A stretch of DNA of 25,345 bases from positions 1 to 25,345 of the forward strand of contig JBKPCR010000538.1 in assembly GCA_046727435.1 (NCBI GenBank). The letters are read 5' to 3'. The stretch comes from CAVPRW01 sp046727435 [NCBI: bacterium] (GTDB lineage Bacteria; Tectomicrobia; Entotheonellia; J063). Within the stretch, counting starts at the first letter, position 1; each line of letters opens with the position of its first letter. The position numbers and the translations under genes are program-made. Under the pieces are notes generated by a model. It did no database searches. It saw nothing but the letters and a program-made list of their open reading frames with translations, and was not told the DNA's origin. Shown piece by piece: positions 7,538 through 15,749 of this stretch.

Positions 7538-7817
7538 CACGGTTGAGCCATGATGAAGCCAAGCTATGTGGACGAACTAAGGCTCTTGGCTGACAGTTAT
7601 GCTCGGGCTGCCGGACGATGGCGAAACCATTCACCTGGACATACCCAGGCAAAGTACTTGCGACCTAAACCATGGATCTATTTAGCCCAAGCTGTACTAG
7701 GAGGCTGTGGCCACCCGGACACTGCGGCATCTGAAGCATACGGCAGTTTCACCAATAAGCATCAAGCACACAGTATTAAGCCGTCCACCTCTTTTTGTGC
7801 GTTTCCTGTTGCGTGGT
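7538..7817. other. Intergenic region with a doubtful open frame
   Basis: A plus frame from ATG 7550 to 7864 encodes 104 residues beginning MMKPSYVDELRLLADSYARA. The first 30 or so residues look protein-like. The rest has poor composition and runs into the 3' end of the MmgE/PrpD gene on the other strand. There is no family match and no good ribosome site. It may be the start of a truncated third gene of the HEPN module. Confidence 0.25.
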
Positions 7818-9173
7818 TCACGCACGCACCTGCAACAGGTCAGTCAGTGCAGAGACGTGCGTGACGTGGCGGAAGTCGTGGATGACCTGCAGACTCGCTT
7901 CGACCTGCTGGTCACTCAACTTCGCATTCGGTACCAGCGTGCGGTATTTGGTATCGACGTCGGCCCAGTCAATCCCAAGGACGCCTGCCCCCTTCGGCGC
8001 GTAGACGGTGTTCGAGAAGGTCCGGCCGTCCTTCGTCCGGATGGTTACAGTCGCACCTTGCCTGTAGCGCTCGACATTGTCGGTGGGCGGCGCACCGATA
8101 CGGACTTTGTCGAGGAGCTGATGAATGACCGGGTCCTTAATTTTGGCCTCGGTCGCGTGCACCCAGGAGAAGTCGTGATCGGCCACGCCGGCGGCCAGGA
8201 AATAGGCGGGGCTGTGTGCCATGTCGATGAGGTCGGTCGGGTGGATGGGACCGGAAAGCGCCGTGACGCCCGGCCTCGACAGGGTGATGGTGTCGACGTC
8301 ATCAGGAGAAATATTGCCGGCTCTGGCTGCGTTGGCGGCAGCCTCAGCAAGCGCGTGGCTGGGATGCCCGCCAGGCACGAGCTTGATGGCCATGTCCGTG
8401 ATGATATCCCACTCTTTTCCTAAGTCCTGCGTCACACCCACGCCATCCGCACCACCGTAGACCTCAAAGAACCCCTGGCGCGTTTCGAGAATGCTCTCTT
8501 CCGCTACATATCCCTTCTGTGCGGCAAGCGCAGCGCGTACCCCCAGCATGGCCGCCAGCCCGGCGTGATACTCGCGGGCCACACTCGTGTTCGCTGCAGC
8601 CGCCAGCCCGCCCATCGAGGTCGCGGACAGGGCGATGGCCTGGGCCATGTGAGCCGCGTCGAGCCCCAGCAGCCGAGCGGTGGCGACCGCGCCGCCGAAG
8701 ATCGCGACGAGGCAACCGTGAAAGCCCTGAGTGCGGAATTTAGGCGTAATCGCCTCACCAATGCGACCCGATGCCTCGTAGCCCAGGACGATGGCGGCCA
8801 ACACGTCCTGGCCGCTGGCACCCATCCGCTCCGCCATGGCGAGAGAGGTCGAAACCAGCGTCGTGCCGGCATGCACGATATTCCGCAGGTCGCTGTCGTC
8901 GGAGGCCGCGGCGTCACTCATGACGGCATTGACCTGCGCGGCATCGGCCACCGGCAGCTTGGGGCCCAAGTCAAACCAGATAGAGGCGTCGGGTGTGCCG
9001 CCGTGCTCCTTAGCGAGGGCACGGATGATCGTGGAGGATGCGATTCCGGAACCCAAAGCGGCGCTGGCAATCGTGCTCGCGATCAGCATCGCGGCGTGAT
9101 CAACGGTTTGCGGGGGAAGGTCAGCATAGGGAACCTGCGTAAGAAACTCGGCCAACGCGCGTGCAACGGTCAT
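7818..9173 (-). CDS. MmgE/PrpD family protein
   Basis: 451 residues, the usual length of the family. ATG 9173 is preferred over an upstream in-frame start at 9194 because AGGAAGGAG lies 6 bases before it. The N-terminal helical domain has the family run DHAAMLIASTIASAALGSG, the central segment LGYEASGRIGEA and FRTQGFHGCLVAIFGGAVATARLLGLD, and the end of the helical part has IKLVPGGHPSHALAEAA. The C-terminal alpha/beta domain follows. Members include 2-methylcitrate dehydratase (PrpD) and cis-aconitate decarboxylase; many are uncharacterised hydro-lyases. There is no prpB or prpC gene nearby, so I do not assign PrpD. It is the second gene of a probable pair with the FAD enzyme 128 bp upstream. 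Confidence 0.88.
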   Translation of the reverse strand: MTVARALAEFLTQVPYADLPPQTVDHAAMLIASTIASAALGSGIASSTIIRALAKEHGGTPDASIWFDLGPKLPVADAAQVNAVMSDAAASDDSDLRNIVHAGTTLVSTSLAMAERMGASGQDVLAAIVLGYEASGRIGEAITPKFRTQGFHGCLVAIFGGAVATARLLGLDAAHMAQAIALSATSMGGLAAAANTSVAREYHAGLAAMLGVRAALAAQKGYVAEESILETRQGFFEVYGGADGVGVTQDLGKEWDIITDMAIKLVPGGHPSHALAEAAANAARAGNISPDDVDTITLSRPGVTALSGPIHPTDLIDMAHSPAYFLAAGVADHDFSWVHATEAKIKDPVIHQLLDKVRIGAPPTDNVERYRQGATVTIRTKDGRTFSNTVYAPKGAGVLGIDWADVDTKYRTLVPNAKLSDQQVEASLQVIHDFRHVTHVSALTDLLQVRA

Positions 9174-9301
9174 GGCTAACTCCTTCCTGCACATTGAAGT
9201 GGCGTGTCCCTCGAGATCCAGTCCAGCGCATGGTCATGGCCTCGATCTCGTTCACTTTCACCCTGCTGTTGCCTCAAGACCACAGCAACATCCGGACGTC
9301 G

Positions 9302-10783
9302 TCAGCACCAGGGCTTCTCCGCGACGGCGTTGCGCCCCGCGATGCGGCCGAAAGCTAGGCATTCTCCGATGTTCCCGGTGCCCTGATACATGTAGCTGTA
9401 GATCGAGCCAAGCTCACCCGCACTGTAGAGCCGCGGTATCGGGCTGCCATCAGGCCGTACGATCTGGCCCCTGGTATTACGTCTGGGTCCCCCCTGCGTG
9501 TTGAGCATGGAGGGCGAGAGCTCAAGCGCATAGAAGGGGCCCGCCTGGATGGGGCAGAGCATCTTGGTCCTACCGAAGTCGGGGTCCACTCCCGCATGGC
9601 AGTGCCCATTCCATCGGGTGACGGTCTCCTGCAGCACCGTCGGGGGCAGTCCCAGGGGCTGTGCCAGTGCTGTCAGCGTCTCGCCGCACGTGATCCAGCC
9701 CTTCGCCAGCTCGGCTCTGTTGCCATCGCTCCAGTCATAGCGCTCGACGATTGGATTCCACCCGGAGCGCGGCTCTTTCTCGTAGAGCGGACCCGAGGCG
9801 AACATCGTGTGATCGAAGATCATGAACATCGGGCATGGTGTGGAAAAAGGCGTCCAGCGCCCAGCGATTTTGACCTTCCCGTGCGAGGTTTTGTACTTTT
9901 CGTCCGCAAACCGCTTGCCGTCCGGACCCACGACGATCATGCCGCCAGGCGGTTGTTTGGCGAAGTGCAACGCCACCATCGAAAAGGTGGCCCGGAACTC
10001 GGGGACCTTGAGCGCCATCGACGGACCTGCGAAGTTATTCATGTGCCACAAGTCCGCGCCCACGGCCATCGCCATGGTCACGCCGTCCCCTTCGTTGTAT
10101 GGCGAGCCCGAAGTATAGCAGTATGGCAAGCCCGGCAGGTAGTTCCTGATCATCTCCTGGTTGTTCTCAAAGCCCCCGCAGGTTATGACTACCGCTCTGC
10201 TGGCCTCGATATAGCATGGTTGGCCGCCCCGTTCTGCCCTGATGCCGAGGATTTCCTTTGTCACACCGTGCTGGATGAGCTCCTTCCCCGGGGTCTCATA
10301 CAGAATCTCGATGTCTCTCGCCCTGACCGCACGCGCCAGCATGTCCCAGGTGTTCGAATACCCCACGACAGGTCCATGGTGGAACTTGTGCACACAGTCC
10401 GATCCAGGCAGATCGGGAAACTCGATGCCCACGGGCTGATGCTGATGCTCTTGCGGGTCGCCACCAATGCTCTGGACCCAGGCATTATTCTGGCCCATCT
10501 CCTCCGCCCACACCCGCACCATGGGGTCTGGAACGCGGTAGGGCCCACATAGCGCGTGGAGATAGGAGATGGCTTTCTCGACCGATGACGTGTTGAGATA
10601 GCCCTGGCCTGCCACGCGCGTGTTGCCACCTTCATGTCCCTGGGGTGCCTTGTCCAGCAGTATCACCTTCGCGCCCGCATCGTACACCGTGATGGCTGTC
10701 GCGGCGCCCGCCGCCCCGAAGCCAACCACCACCACATCCGCCTGTCTGTCCCATGTCGCTGGAAGCCAAGGCTGTTGTGCCAT
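9302..10783 (-). CDS. FAD-dependent oxidoreductase, fumarate reductase/ketosteroid dehydrogenase-like
   Basis: 493 residues from ATG 10783, with a GGGAGGAG ribosome site. The frame is open further upstream to 11218, but that stretch has no protein-like character. The dinucleotide-binding fold starts at residue 16 (DVVVVGFGAAG, Gly21/23/26), with Asp44 ending strand 2. KAPQGHEGGNTRVAGQGY fits the FAD-pyrophosphate loop of the FrdA/SdhA-like FAD_binding_2 family. IVVGPDGKRFADEKY lies in the capping-domain region. The C-terminal LYSAGELGSIYSYMYQGTGNIGECLAFGRIAG is the second FAD contact typical of the group. It probably oxidises or reduces a C-C bond next to a carbonyl. The substrate is unknown. 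It is likely co-transcribed with the MmgE/PrpD gene. Confidence 0.88.
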   Translation of the reverse strand: MAQQPWLPATWDRQADVVVVGFGAAGAATAITVYDAGAKVILLDKAPQGHEGGNTRVAGQGYLNTSSVEKAISYLHALCGPYRVPDPMVRVWAEEMGQNNAWVQSIGGDPQEHQHQPVGIEFPDLPGSDCVHKFHHGPVVGYSNTWDMLARAVRARDIEILYETPGKELIQHGVTKEILGIRAERGGQPCYIEASRAVVITCGGFENNQEMIRNYLPGLPYCYTSGSPYNEGDGVTMAMAVGADLWHMNNFAGPSMALKVPEFRATFSMVALHFAKQPPGGMIVVGPDGKRFADEKYKTSHGKVKIAGRWTPFSTPCPMFMIFDHTMFASGPLYEKEPRSGWNPIVERYDWSDGNRAELAKGWITCGETLTALAQPLGLPPTVLQETVTRWNGHCHAGVDPDFGRTKMLCPIQAGPFYALELSPSMLNTQGGPRRNTRGQIVRPDGSPIPRLYSAGELGSIYSYMYQGTGNIGECLAFGRIAGRNAVAEKPWC

Positions 10784-10821
10784 GTCTCCTCCCTGGATCG
10801 TGCCTGCTTTGTGCTCTGGTG

Positions 10822-11247
10822 TCAGGTCACAGCATACGAATGTGCGCGACCCTGAGAAAACGCATGCTTCGATGAGTCTCCTGCCATTATCGCTGTGACC
10901 CGATTCGTAAAGATCGGCATGACTTCTTCCACAACTTGCTGCAGCTGTGCAAGAATGCCACGGTGTGGCGTCCCTACCGGACGGCTCACGTAAATGCGCT
11001 TCCGGCCAGGATAGGCTTCCTCGTGGGGGTCCTGGGATAGCTCCTCGGCGCATCGCACGGCTCTGAGCATAATCGGCGCGGCAATTCTCGTCAAGGGGAA
11101 GTACTCGACGTCGATGATCGCAACCGTGCCCGCAATACCCCGCCCTTCCTGTACGACGTTGACCGGGCTGCCGCCAGTAACCTCGTGCTGACCTCCTTGA
11201 CCCCAGCTCAGAAGGCATAGCCAGACTACTCTTCCATGCCAGTCGTG
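10822..11247 (-). pseudogene. Unrecognised open stretch, 5' end missing
   Basis: A minus-strand frame is open from just after an in-frame TAG (11248-11250) to TGA at 10822. It encodes about 141 residues with coding-like codon use (strong G/C preference at third positions) but no good start. Only TTG 11094 or ATG 11070 are available, well inside the coding-like part. Readable segments include GIAGTVAIIDVEYFPLTRIA and GRKRIYVSRPVGTPHRG. I do not recognise a family. It sits 38 bp upstream of the FAD gene on the same strand and may be a 5'-truncated relic of a gene from that operon. Confidence 0.35.
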
Positions 11248-11283
11248 CTATGCTCCGTCTGCGGCGGGAGCGCTATGCGCTGC

Positions 11284-11418
11284 ATAACCGCAGGGGCACA
11301 GACACCGCTGCGCGACGAGATCAAGGTGCAAGGAGTGGCGAAGAAGACGGGATTATCCCGGAACCAGCTCACCCATTCGGGCAAGCCAGAAGAGATTGGC
11401 TTTCTTGCCGTTTGGATG
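11284..11418 (+). pseudogene. Short-chain dehydrogenase C-terminal remnant
   Basis: The plus frame contains TPLRDEIKVQGVAKKTGLSR, then GKPEEIGFLAVWML. The GKPEEI(G/A)..AVWL block is the conserved segment near the C-terminus of classical SDR enzymes. There it follows a TPM..E....A...G(I/L)S helix, as it does here, although the linking IPLGR part is missing. No Rossmann fold or YxxxK motif precedes it, and the frame breaks down after 11420 at a hairpin and half attC-like site. This is a relic with an internal deletion, identified from a single motif. Confidence 0.35.
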
Positions 11419-11474
11419 TTAGGCTGCACGATTTTACAGCCTAACAGAAACCGCGCTGAGCTTGAGCATAAGGC
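11418..11474 (+). other. Hairpin and half attC-like site
   Basis: GTTAGGCTG (11418-11426) and CAGCCTAAC (11437-11445) form a perfect 9-bp inverted repeat with a 10-base loop. GCCTAAC fits the R'' consensus (RYYYAAC) of integron attC sites. It is followed by CGCTGAGCTTGAGC and ATAAGGC, which resembles the right half of an attC site with R' GTTAGGC altered to ATAAGGC. The left inner arm is absent. This could be a decayed attC or simply a terminator-like hairpin. Confidence 0.3.
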
Positions 11475-11562
11475 ACAAGGGTGCTAGACGACAGCATATT
11501 TTGAGGGATCGACGGTTTCTTGAGACGCCGTGATAGCCTGCGGCGCGTTGCAGTGTTTCGGG

Positions 11563-11718
11563 ATGCTGCTGAAAAAACGCTTCATAGTGAACGACAATGG
11601 CACGCGTATTGGCGTGCCCTTGAGTTTCGAAGATTATCAGAGTGTGCTCGGGACACTCCCGATCTTGCTCAAACCGTTCAGTGCGGCAATACGGAATCCT
11701 TCCGCAAAGGTTGGATAG
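11563..11718 (+). pseudogene. N-terminal remnant of a small antitoxin-like gene
   Basis: From ATG 11563 the plus frame reads MLLKKRFIVNDNGTRIGVPL, then SFEDYQSVL. This is the opening of many small Phd/YefM-like or related antitoxins (K.FIVDe.G...gV.L..eeY..L). Good similarity ends near 11660, where the frame runs into the 3' end of the convergent transhydrogenase gene, whose stop is at 11637. The gene appears cut by the junction that brought the transhydrogenase 3' end here. Family resemblance is by motif only. Confidence 0.4.
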
Positions 11719-13040
11719 TTGAAAATCGTATCGATAAAATAATTCGCGCGAACGCGGAAATTTATCGCCATCTGTCCCAGGGAAATTAACTCCGTCGCAT
11801 TGGTGCCAATGATATGCACGGCAAGTACCTCTAAGGTCTCGGCGTGGAAGATCAGTTTGACTAGGCCCGTGATGTCGCCGGTAATCGGGCCACGTGCGAC
11901 CTCGCGGTACTCAGCCCTGCCCACTGCGTAGTGGATGCCCTTCTTCTGCAGCTCTTCTTCGGTGGGACCGACGCTCGAAATCTCCGGGATGGTATAGATC
12001 CCATATGGGAAAAACTCGGGGAAGTGGTGGCTCTTCAACAGAAAGGCATTACGCACGGCCAAGCGCCCTTGTTCCATTGAGGTCGAGGCGAGACTCGGTG
12101 GACCGATCACATCTCCGGCCGCGTATATATGTGGACAGGTCGTCTGGAATAAAGCGTTGATGCAAATATTGCCCAAGCTGTCCAGAGCGATTCCCGCTGT
12201 CTCGAGGTTCATGCCATCGACATTGGCTATTCGACCCAAAGAGTAGAAGACGCGATCGGCCTGGACTCGCTGGCCGTCCTTGAGCAGGATCTCGGCCTTT
12301 CCGTCCTCGCTCTTGCGCAACTCTTGGATGGGCTGGCCTAGCTGCAACTCCACACCCATCTCTTGCATGTATTGCATGAAGCGTTGGCCGATTTCCGCGT
12401 CGACTACGCGCAGGACATCGCTCCGCCGGTCCATGAGAATCACATGGACATCCAGCGCTGCGAACATCGTGGCATACTCGCAACCGATGATGCCTCCACC
12501 TAAAACGATGAGCGTACCTGGCAGAGGCTCCATGCGGAAGATCTGGTCAGAGTCCATGAAGAGCGTTCGATCGTTGGGGATGTCGATGGGGTGGCGGGGG
12601 CGCGACCCCGTGGCAATGAGAGTGTAATTCGACAAGATACAACCACAGACCTCGCTTTGTACGTCGCGAACCTCGATGCAGTGTGGATCGATAAAGCGGG
12701 CGGTCCCGGATATCACGTCGATGCCACTCTCCACGCACTGCTGATGGAGGAAGGCGTTCTCGTCTTCGAGGACCTTGCTGACGCGGGACATCAGATCATG
12801 CATCGAGACCGCCTGGCGTGCCTGGCCAAAATAGGCCATTTGCGAGAAGCCAGTAAGGTCAATGATGGCCCGGCGTAGCGTTTTGGAAGGGATAGTGCCA
12901 TGGTGCAAGCTAGCCCCGCCCAGTAGACCCAGGCGGTCGATGATTACCACCTTCTTGCCAACCTGGGCCCCCTGCAAAGCGCCCATCAGGCCGGCCGGGC
13001 CAGCGCCGATCACTGCGAGATCAACCGTAAATCTCTTCAT
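11637..13040 (-). CDS. sthA: Soluble (Si-specific) NAD(P)+ transhydrogenase
   Basis: 467 residues from ATG 13040, close to the 466 of E. coli SthA. It is a cytoplasmic flavoprotein that moves hydride between NADPH and NAD+. The FAD-binding fold is at residues 8-35 (VIGAGPAG, Asp35). The region that holds the redox disulfide in lipoamide dehydrogenase reads GGASLHHGTIPSKTLR: Ser44 and Thr49 replace both cysteines. Loss of the disulfide marks the transhydrogenase rather than Lpd. An NAD(P)-binding GGGIIG motif follows, and the end has IFNYPTFAEGFRIAALNGL, matching the SthA C-terminus. The start is fixed by the fold; the open frame to 13178 is not coding-like. Expression probably comes from the AT-rich region at 13080-13132. 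Confidence 0.88.
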   Translation of the reverse strand: MKRFTVDLAVIGAGPAGLMGALQGAQVGKKVVIIDRLGLLGGASLHHGTIPSKTLRRAIIDLTGFSQMAYFGQARQAVSMHDLMSRVSKVLEDENAFLHQQCVESGIDVISGTARFIDPHCIEVRDVQSEVCGCILSNYTLIATGSRPRHPIDIPNDRTLFMDSDQIFRMEPLPGTLIVLGGGIIGCEYATMFAALDVHVILMDRRSDVLRVVDAEIGQRFMQYMQEMGVELQLGQPIQELRKSEDGKAEILLKDGQRVQADRVFYSLGRIANVDGMNLETAGIALDSLGNICINALFQTTCPHIYAAGDVIGPPSLASTSMEQGRLAVRNAFLLKSHHFPEFFPYGIYTIPEISSVGPTEEELQKKGIHYAVGRAEYREVARGPITGDITGLVKLIFHAETLEVLAVHIIGTNATELISLGQMAINFRVRANYFIDTIFNYPTFAEGFRIAALNGLSKIGSVPSTL

Positions 13041-13079
13041 AGGAAACCCAGAGTTACAGGTGTCTAATATCGCCTCCAA

Positions 13080-13132
13080 CTGACAAATTATAATATTAAA
13101 GAGATAATTTTGATACATATTCTTTATGACAA
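13080..13132 (-). promoter_or_regulatory. AT-rich promoter region, probably of sthA
   Basis: This is the only strongly AT-rich patch between genes here. On the minus strand TTGTCA (13132-13127) and AATTAT (13109-13104) are 17 bp apart and lie 64 bp or more before the sthA start. On the plus strand CTGACA (13080-13085) and GATAAT (13103-13108) are also 17 bp apart and would read into the IS6 remnant. It may be bidirectional, or one of the two may be a relic of the insertion sequence. Confidence 0.4.
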
Positions 13133-13144
13133 ATGGCCAGGGTG

Positions 13145-13337
13145 CTTTGCCAGAGCGCCACGGGTCAAAGGGCGGCACGGGATGCCTGAGTCGATCACCA
13201 TTGATGGCATCGAGGCCATGGCGCGCCCATCCGGAGTTACAGCACAGGGCATGGCACGGCGATTGTCATCTAACAGGTCAAATACCTCCACAACGCAGTG
13301 GAGTAGGACTATGTGGAGTAGGACCATGGACAGGTTA
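13145..13337 (+). pseudogene. IS6-family transposase remnant
   Basis: Two neighbouring plus frames together reproduce part of the IS6 (IS26-like) DDE transposase. One frame gives MPESITIDGIEA from 13182. After a shift near 13229, the other gives IRSYSTGHGTAIVI, a stop (TAA 13271), QVKYLHNAVE, a stop, DYVE, a stop, and DH. Intact IS6 proteins read (L)PE.ITIDGS.AN...IRSYN.EHGTAI.IRQVKYLNN.VEQDHR, so the order and spacing fit closely. The three stops and one frameshift show long decay. A 15-bp unit, GTGGAGTAGGAC(T/C)AT, is tandemly duplicated at 13298-13327, repeating the VEQD codons. The rest of the element is gone, replaced by the methyltransferase 3' end. Confidence 0.75.
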
Positions 13338-14399
13338 GCGCTTGTGGGCAACAGCCAGGTAGTGCGTGCCCTGCGGCATATGCCGCACAAAATGGCGCTC
13401 GATAGCGGTAAAGCCGGCCTCCGTGAGCATCTGGTGTTGCTCGTGCCAGGTGGGATGGACAGTCCCCCAACTCATTTCGCGATACTGATTGTTCACCCCG
13501 GACCAGAAGAGTGGCGCACGAAATTCTTCTAGCGTATCAGGATAGGCGAAGTCCAGGTTCAGGAGGACCCCAGGCCGTTTTAAGGCGCGGTAACAGGCAT
13601 GGAAGAGGGCCGCGCGGACCTCCACGGGGATTTCGTGAAAGACGCGAGTGATCAGGACCCCGTCAAAGACCCCTGTATAAGGCATCTCCTCGGCCGGAAC
13701 GCGCTCCACGTGAATGCGATCGTCAAAGCCGCGCGCACGGATCAGGCGCCGCGCGGTTTCCAATCCGCCGACTTCGACGACATCAAGTCCCACAAAGGTG
13801 GCTGTGGGGTAGTACGCCGCCAGTTGCAGTAACATGAGCCCAGGTCCACAACCGACATCGAGGACTCGCCCACCGTGGTGCAATGCCTCGTCCAGGGCTG
13901 GCACACGGGACTGCATCTCCTCGATCCACAAGCGCCGTTGCAGGGCTTCCTGGTTGGGCGGCGGATCAAGGCGTGTGGGGTTCGTGCCATAGGCCTCGGC
14001 GTGTGACCCCACGGTGCCACTCTTCATATAGTCAGCCTGCTTCGCCAGACGCGGTCCGGCCTCCCTAACGGCACTAAGGAACAACACGGCCTGACTATCA
14101 GGATGCGCGCGTCCAGCCAGGAGACTGTCCACATGTGGGGCCAGGACGTAACGTCCATTAGCCGTGTCCAGGAGGTGATAACGATAGGCACTGGCGCACC
14201 AGATCGCGACATAGGGGGCATGACAGGCGGTACGCTGGGCCAACTCCTGGGCGGTCAGCCCTTGCGGATGTGCGGCAAACTGATCGAAAAAGCCAGTCTG
14301 CACGCCGGTCGCGATGATATACACAGCTTGGAACCCATCACGCCACTCTTGCAGCCTCGCGGCTTGCTGGTGCAAGCTGAGGGTCTCGGAATTAGCCAT
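13335..14399 (-). CDS. SAM-dependent methyltransferase with N-terminal winged-helix domain
   Basis: 354 residues from ATG 14399. The adjacent ATG 14402 is also possible; a GGGAG ribosome site serves either. Residues about 12-90 resemble the helical/winged-helix dimerisation domain of O-methyltransferase-like enzymes (IATGVQTGFFDQFAAHPQGL, QELAQRTACHAPYVAIWC). The class I SAM-binding motif VLDVGCGPG is at 179-187. Next come the acidic loop FVGLDVVEVG, the adenine-contact region RVPAEEMPY and GVLITRVFHEIP. It transfers a methyl group from SAM; the acceptor is unknown. The stop codon overlaps the end of the IS6 remnant on the other strand. No partner genes flank it. Confidence 0.85.
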   Translation of the reverse strand: MANSETLSLHQQAARLQEWRDGFQAVYIIATGVQTGFFDQFAAHPQGLTAQELAQRTACHAPYVAIWCASAYRYHLLDTANGRYVLAPHVDSLLAGRAHPDSQAVLFLSAVREAGPRLAKQADYMKSGTVGSHAEAYGTNPTRLDPPPNQEALQRRLWIEEMQSRVPALDEALHHGGRVLDVGCGPGLMLLQLAAYYPTATFVGLDVVEVGGLETARRLIRARGFDDRIHVERVPAEEMPYTGVFDGVLITRVFHEIPVEVRAALFHACYRALKRPGVLLNLDFAYPDTLEEFRAPLFWSGVNNQYREMSWGTVHPTWHEQHQMLTEAGFTAIERHFVRHMPQGTHYLAVAHKR

Positions 14400-14402
14400 C
14401 AT

Positions 14403-14714
14403 CTCTCTCCCTGTCCACAATGCTGCCTCGTGCCCCATTAGCCCACGGTATGCTCTCCTGTTTCCTATCATAGCACGTTACAGGGACATGCGGCGTGAGC
14501 AGTCTGGTAGGCACCCGGTGTGCTGAGAGGCACGCTGCCTCGCGCACACTCACGCACAGCACGATGGCGAGCGTGGGGCATCCGCCAGAGCACCAGCGCA
14601 AGCCCCTCCCACGCGAGCCAACGTGTCAACGTTGAAGCATTCCCATGGACCTGGTCGAGGGTCTCTCATGCGTCACAGGTGTCGCGCGGTGCCGCTCCTC
14701 CTCTGGGGTTGGAC
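14403..14714. other. Intergenic region left of the IS fragments
   Basis: I see no gene. A plus frame is open from 14520 into the IS3 fragment, but its residues before 14715 do not match the HTH_21 region (GYRRV...) expected at that point. The left part of the IS3 transposase has therefore been replaced by unrelated DNA. Confidence 0.4.
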
Positions 14715-15395
14715 ATGCGCCGCCGGGACCAGCAGCTGGTCAACAAGAAGCGCATTCTGCGCCTGATGCGGGAGCATGACCTGCTCGTGACACCCAATCA
14801 GCGCTTGCAAGCTAAGCGGACGCCAACGAGGAGCAAACCCAAACCCACCCGGCCGAACGAGTGGTGGGGCATCGACATGACCAAGGTCCTGGTCCAAGAC
14901 GTTGGCTGGGTCTATATCGTCGTGGTCATCGATTGGTATACCAAAGTGATCGTCGGCTCCTATGCCGGGATATGCTGCACGGCGCAGCATAGGCTCTCGG
15001 CCCTGGATATGGCGCTGAATCGTCAGTTCCCAGAGGGGGTCCAGGGTCAGGCACCCTCCTTGAGGAGCGACAACGGCTGTCAGCCGACCTCGGTCGCATT
15101 CATGAAAGCCTGTAGCACGCTGGGGGTCTCCCAGGCATTCACCAGCTATAACAACCCGAAAGGCAACGCCGATACCGAGCGGCTCATGCGCACGCTCAAA
15201 GAGGAGTGCCTGTGGCTGCAGGAGTGGACCTGCCCCCTGGAGTTGTTCGAGGCACTCACGTGTTGGATCAACCAGTACAACGAGCATTATTTGCATTCAG
15301 CGCTGGGCTACAAGCCACCCAGCCAGTTTGAACGGGAATACCACAGCAGCCACGGGACTCAGTTGCCAGCTGCTTGACAAATGGGGAGCACTACA
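14715..15395 (+). mobile_element. IS3-family fragment: 3' part of orfB transposase
   Basis: From MRRRDQQLVNKKRILRLMRE to the stop at 15377 the frame encodes about 220 residues of an IS3-family (IS150-like) orfB. The rve catalytic core is present: Asp in GIDMTKV, Asp in LRSDNG, and Glu in NPKGNADTERLMRTLKEE. The C-terminal YNEHYLHSALGYKPPSQFE is typical. All three catalytic acids remain, but orfA, the N-terminal part of orfB and the left end are missing, so the fragment is not functional. After the stop, TTGACAAATGGGGAGCACTA ending in CA at 15395 looks like the right end of such an element. Confidence 0.8.
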
Positions 15396-15595
15396 TGCGG
15401 GCCCACAAGCAGACGGTCAAGCGGACCGGGCAGGGGGGGCGGATCGTGCCGTTTGGGCTGCCGACCAAGAGCTCCTTGCTTAACCCGATCGAGCCAAAGC
15501 GGACCCAAGACCAACAGGCAGTCTCGGACCCAAAGCGGCTGCTGAGTGCAGCGGAACTGGAAGACCATTTGGTAATGCCGAAAAAAGTTGTCTGA
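15395..15595 (+). mobile_element. IS630-family transposase C-terminal fragment
   Basis: The plus frame reads MRAHKQTVKRTGQGGRIVPF, then LPTKSSLLNPIEPKR and LLSAAELEDHLVMPKKVV before a stop at 15595. SPxLNPIEPxW is the block holding the last catalytic Glu of IS630/Tc1-like DDE enzymes, and the ending HLVxPxKV is also typical. A short internal deletion precedes HLVMPKKV. It joins the right end of the IS3 fragment directly at about 15395, so one element interrupted or recombined with the other. Confidence 0.65.
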
Positions 15596-15749
15596 ATATG
15601 CAATAGGGCCGCGAGAGACGAGGCGCGGCCAGGATCGAGCAGGCCGGGTGGGTTGGAGGGCGAGCGATGGGAGACGCGCAGGACAAGTAGCCACGCGTTG
15701 GGTCTGAACCAATAATAGTCCTGGGGGGCCTTGCAAAGAAAGGTAGGAT
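15596..15749. other. Intergenic tail after the IS630 fragment
   Basis: This probably includes the non-coding 3' end of the IS630-type element. No inverted repeat partner can be named. No gene is seen. Confidence 0.3.

Noticed and set aside
9596-10552. 318-residue plus-strand open frame opposite the FAD enzyme gene
   Set aside because: Exact shadow of a well-supported oxidoreductase gene; His/Arg-rich sequence with no domain.
10784-11218. N-terminal extension of the FAD oxidoreductase frame
   Set aside because: Not protein-like; a strong ribosome site marks the start at 10783, and another frame looks coding there.
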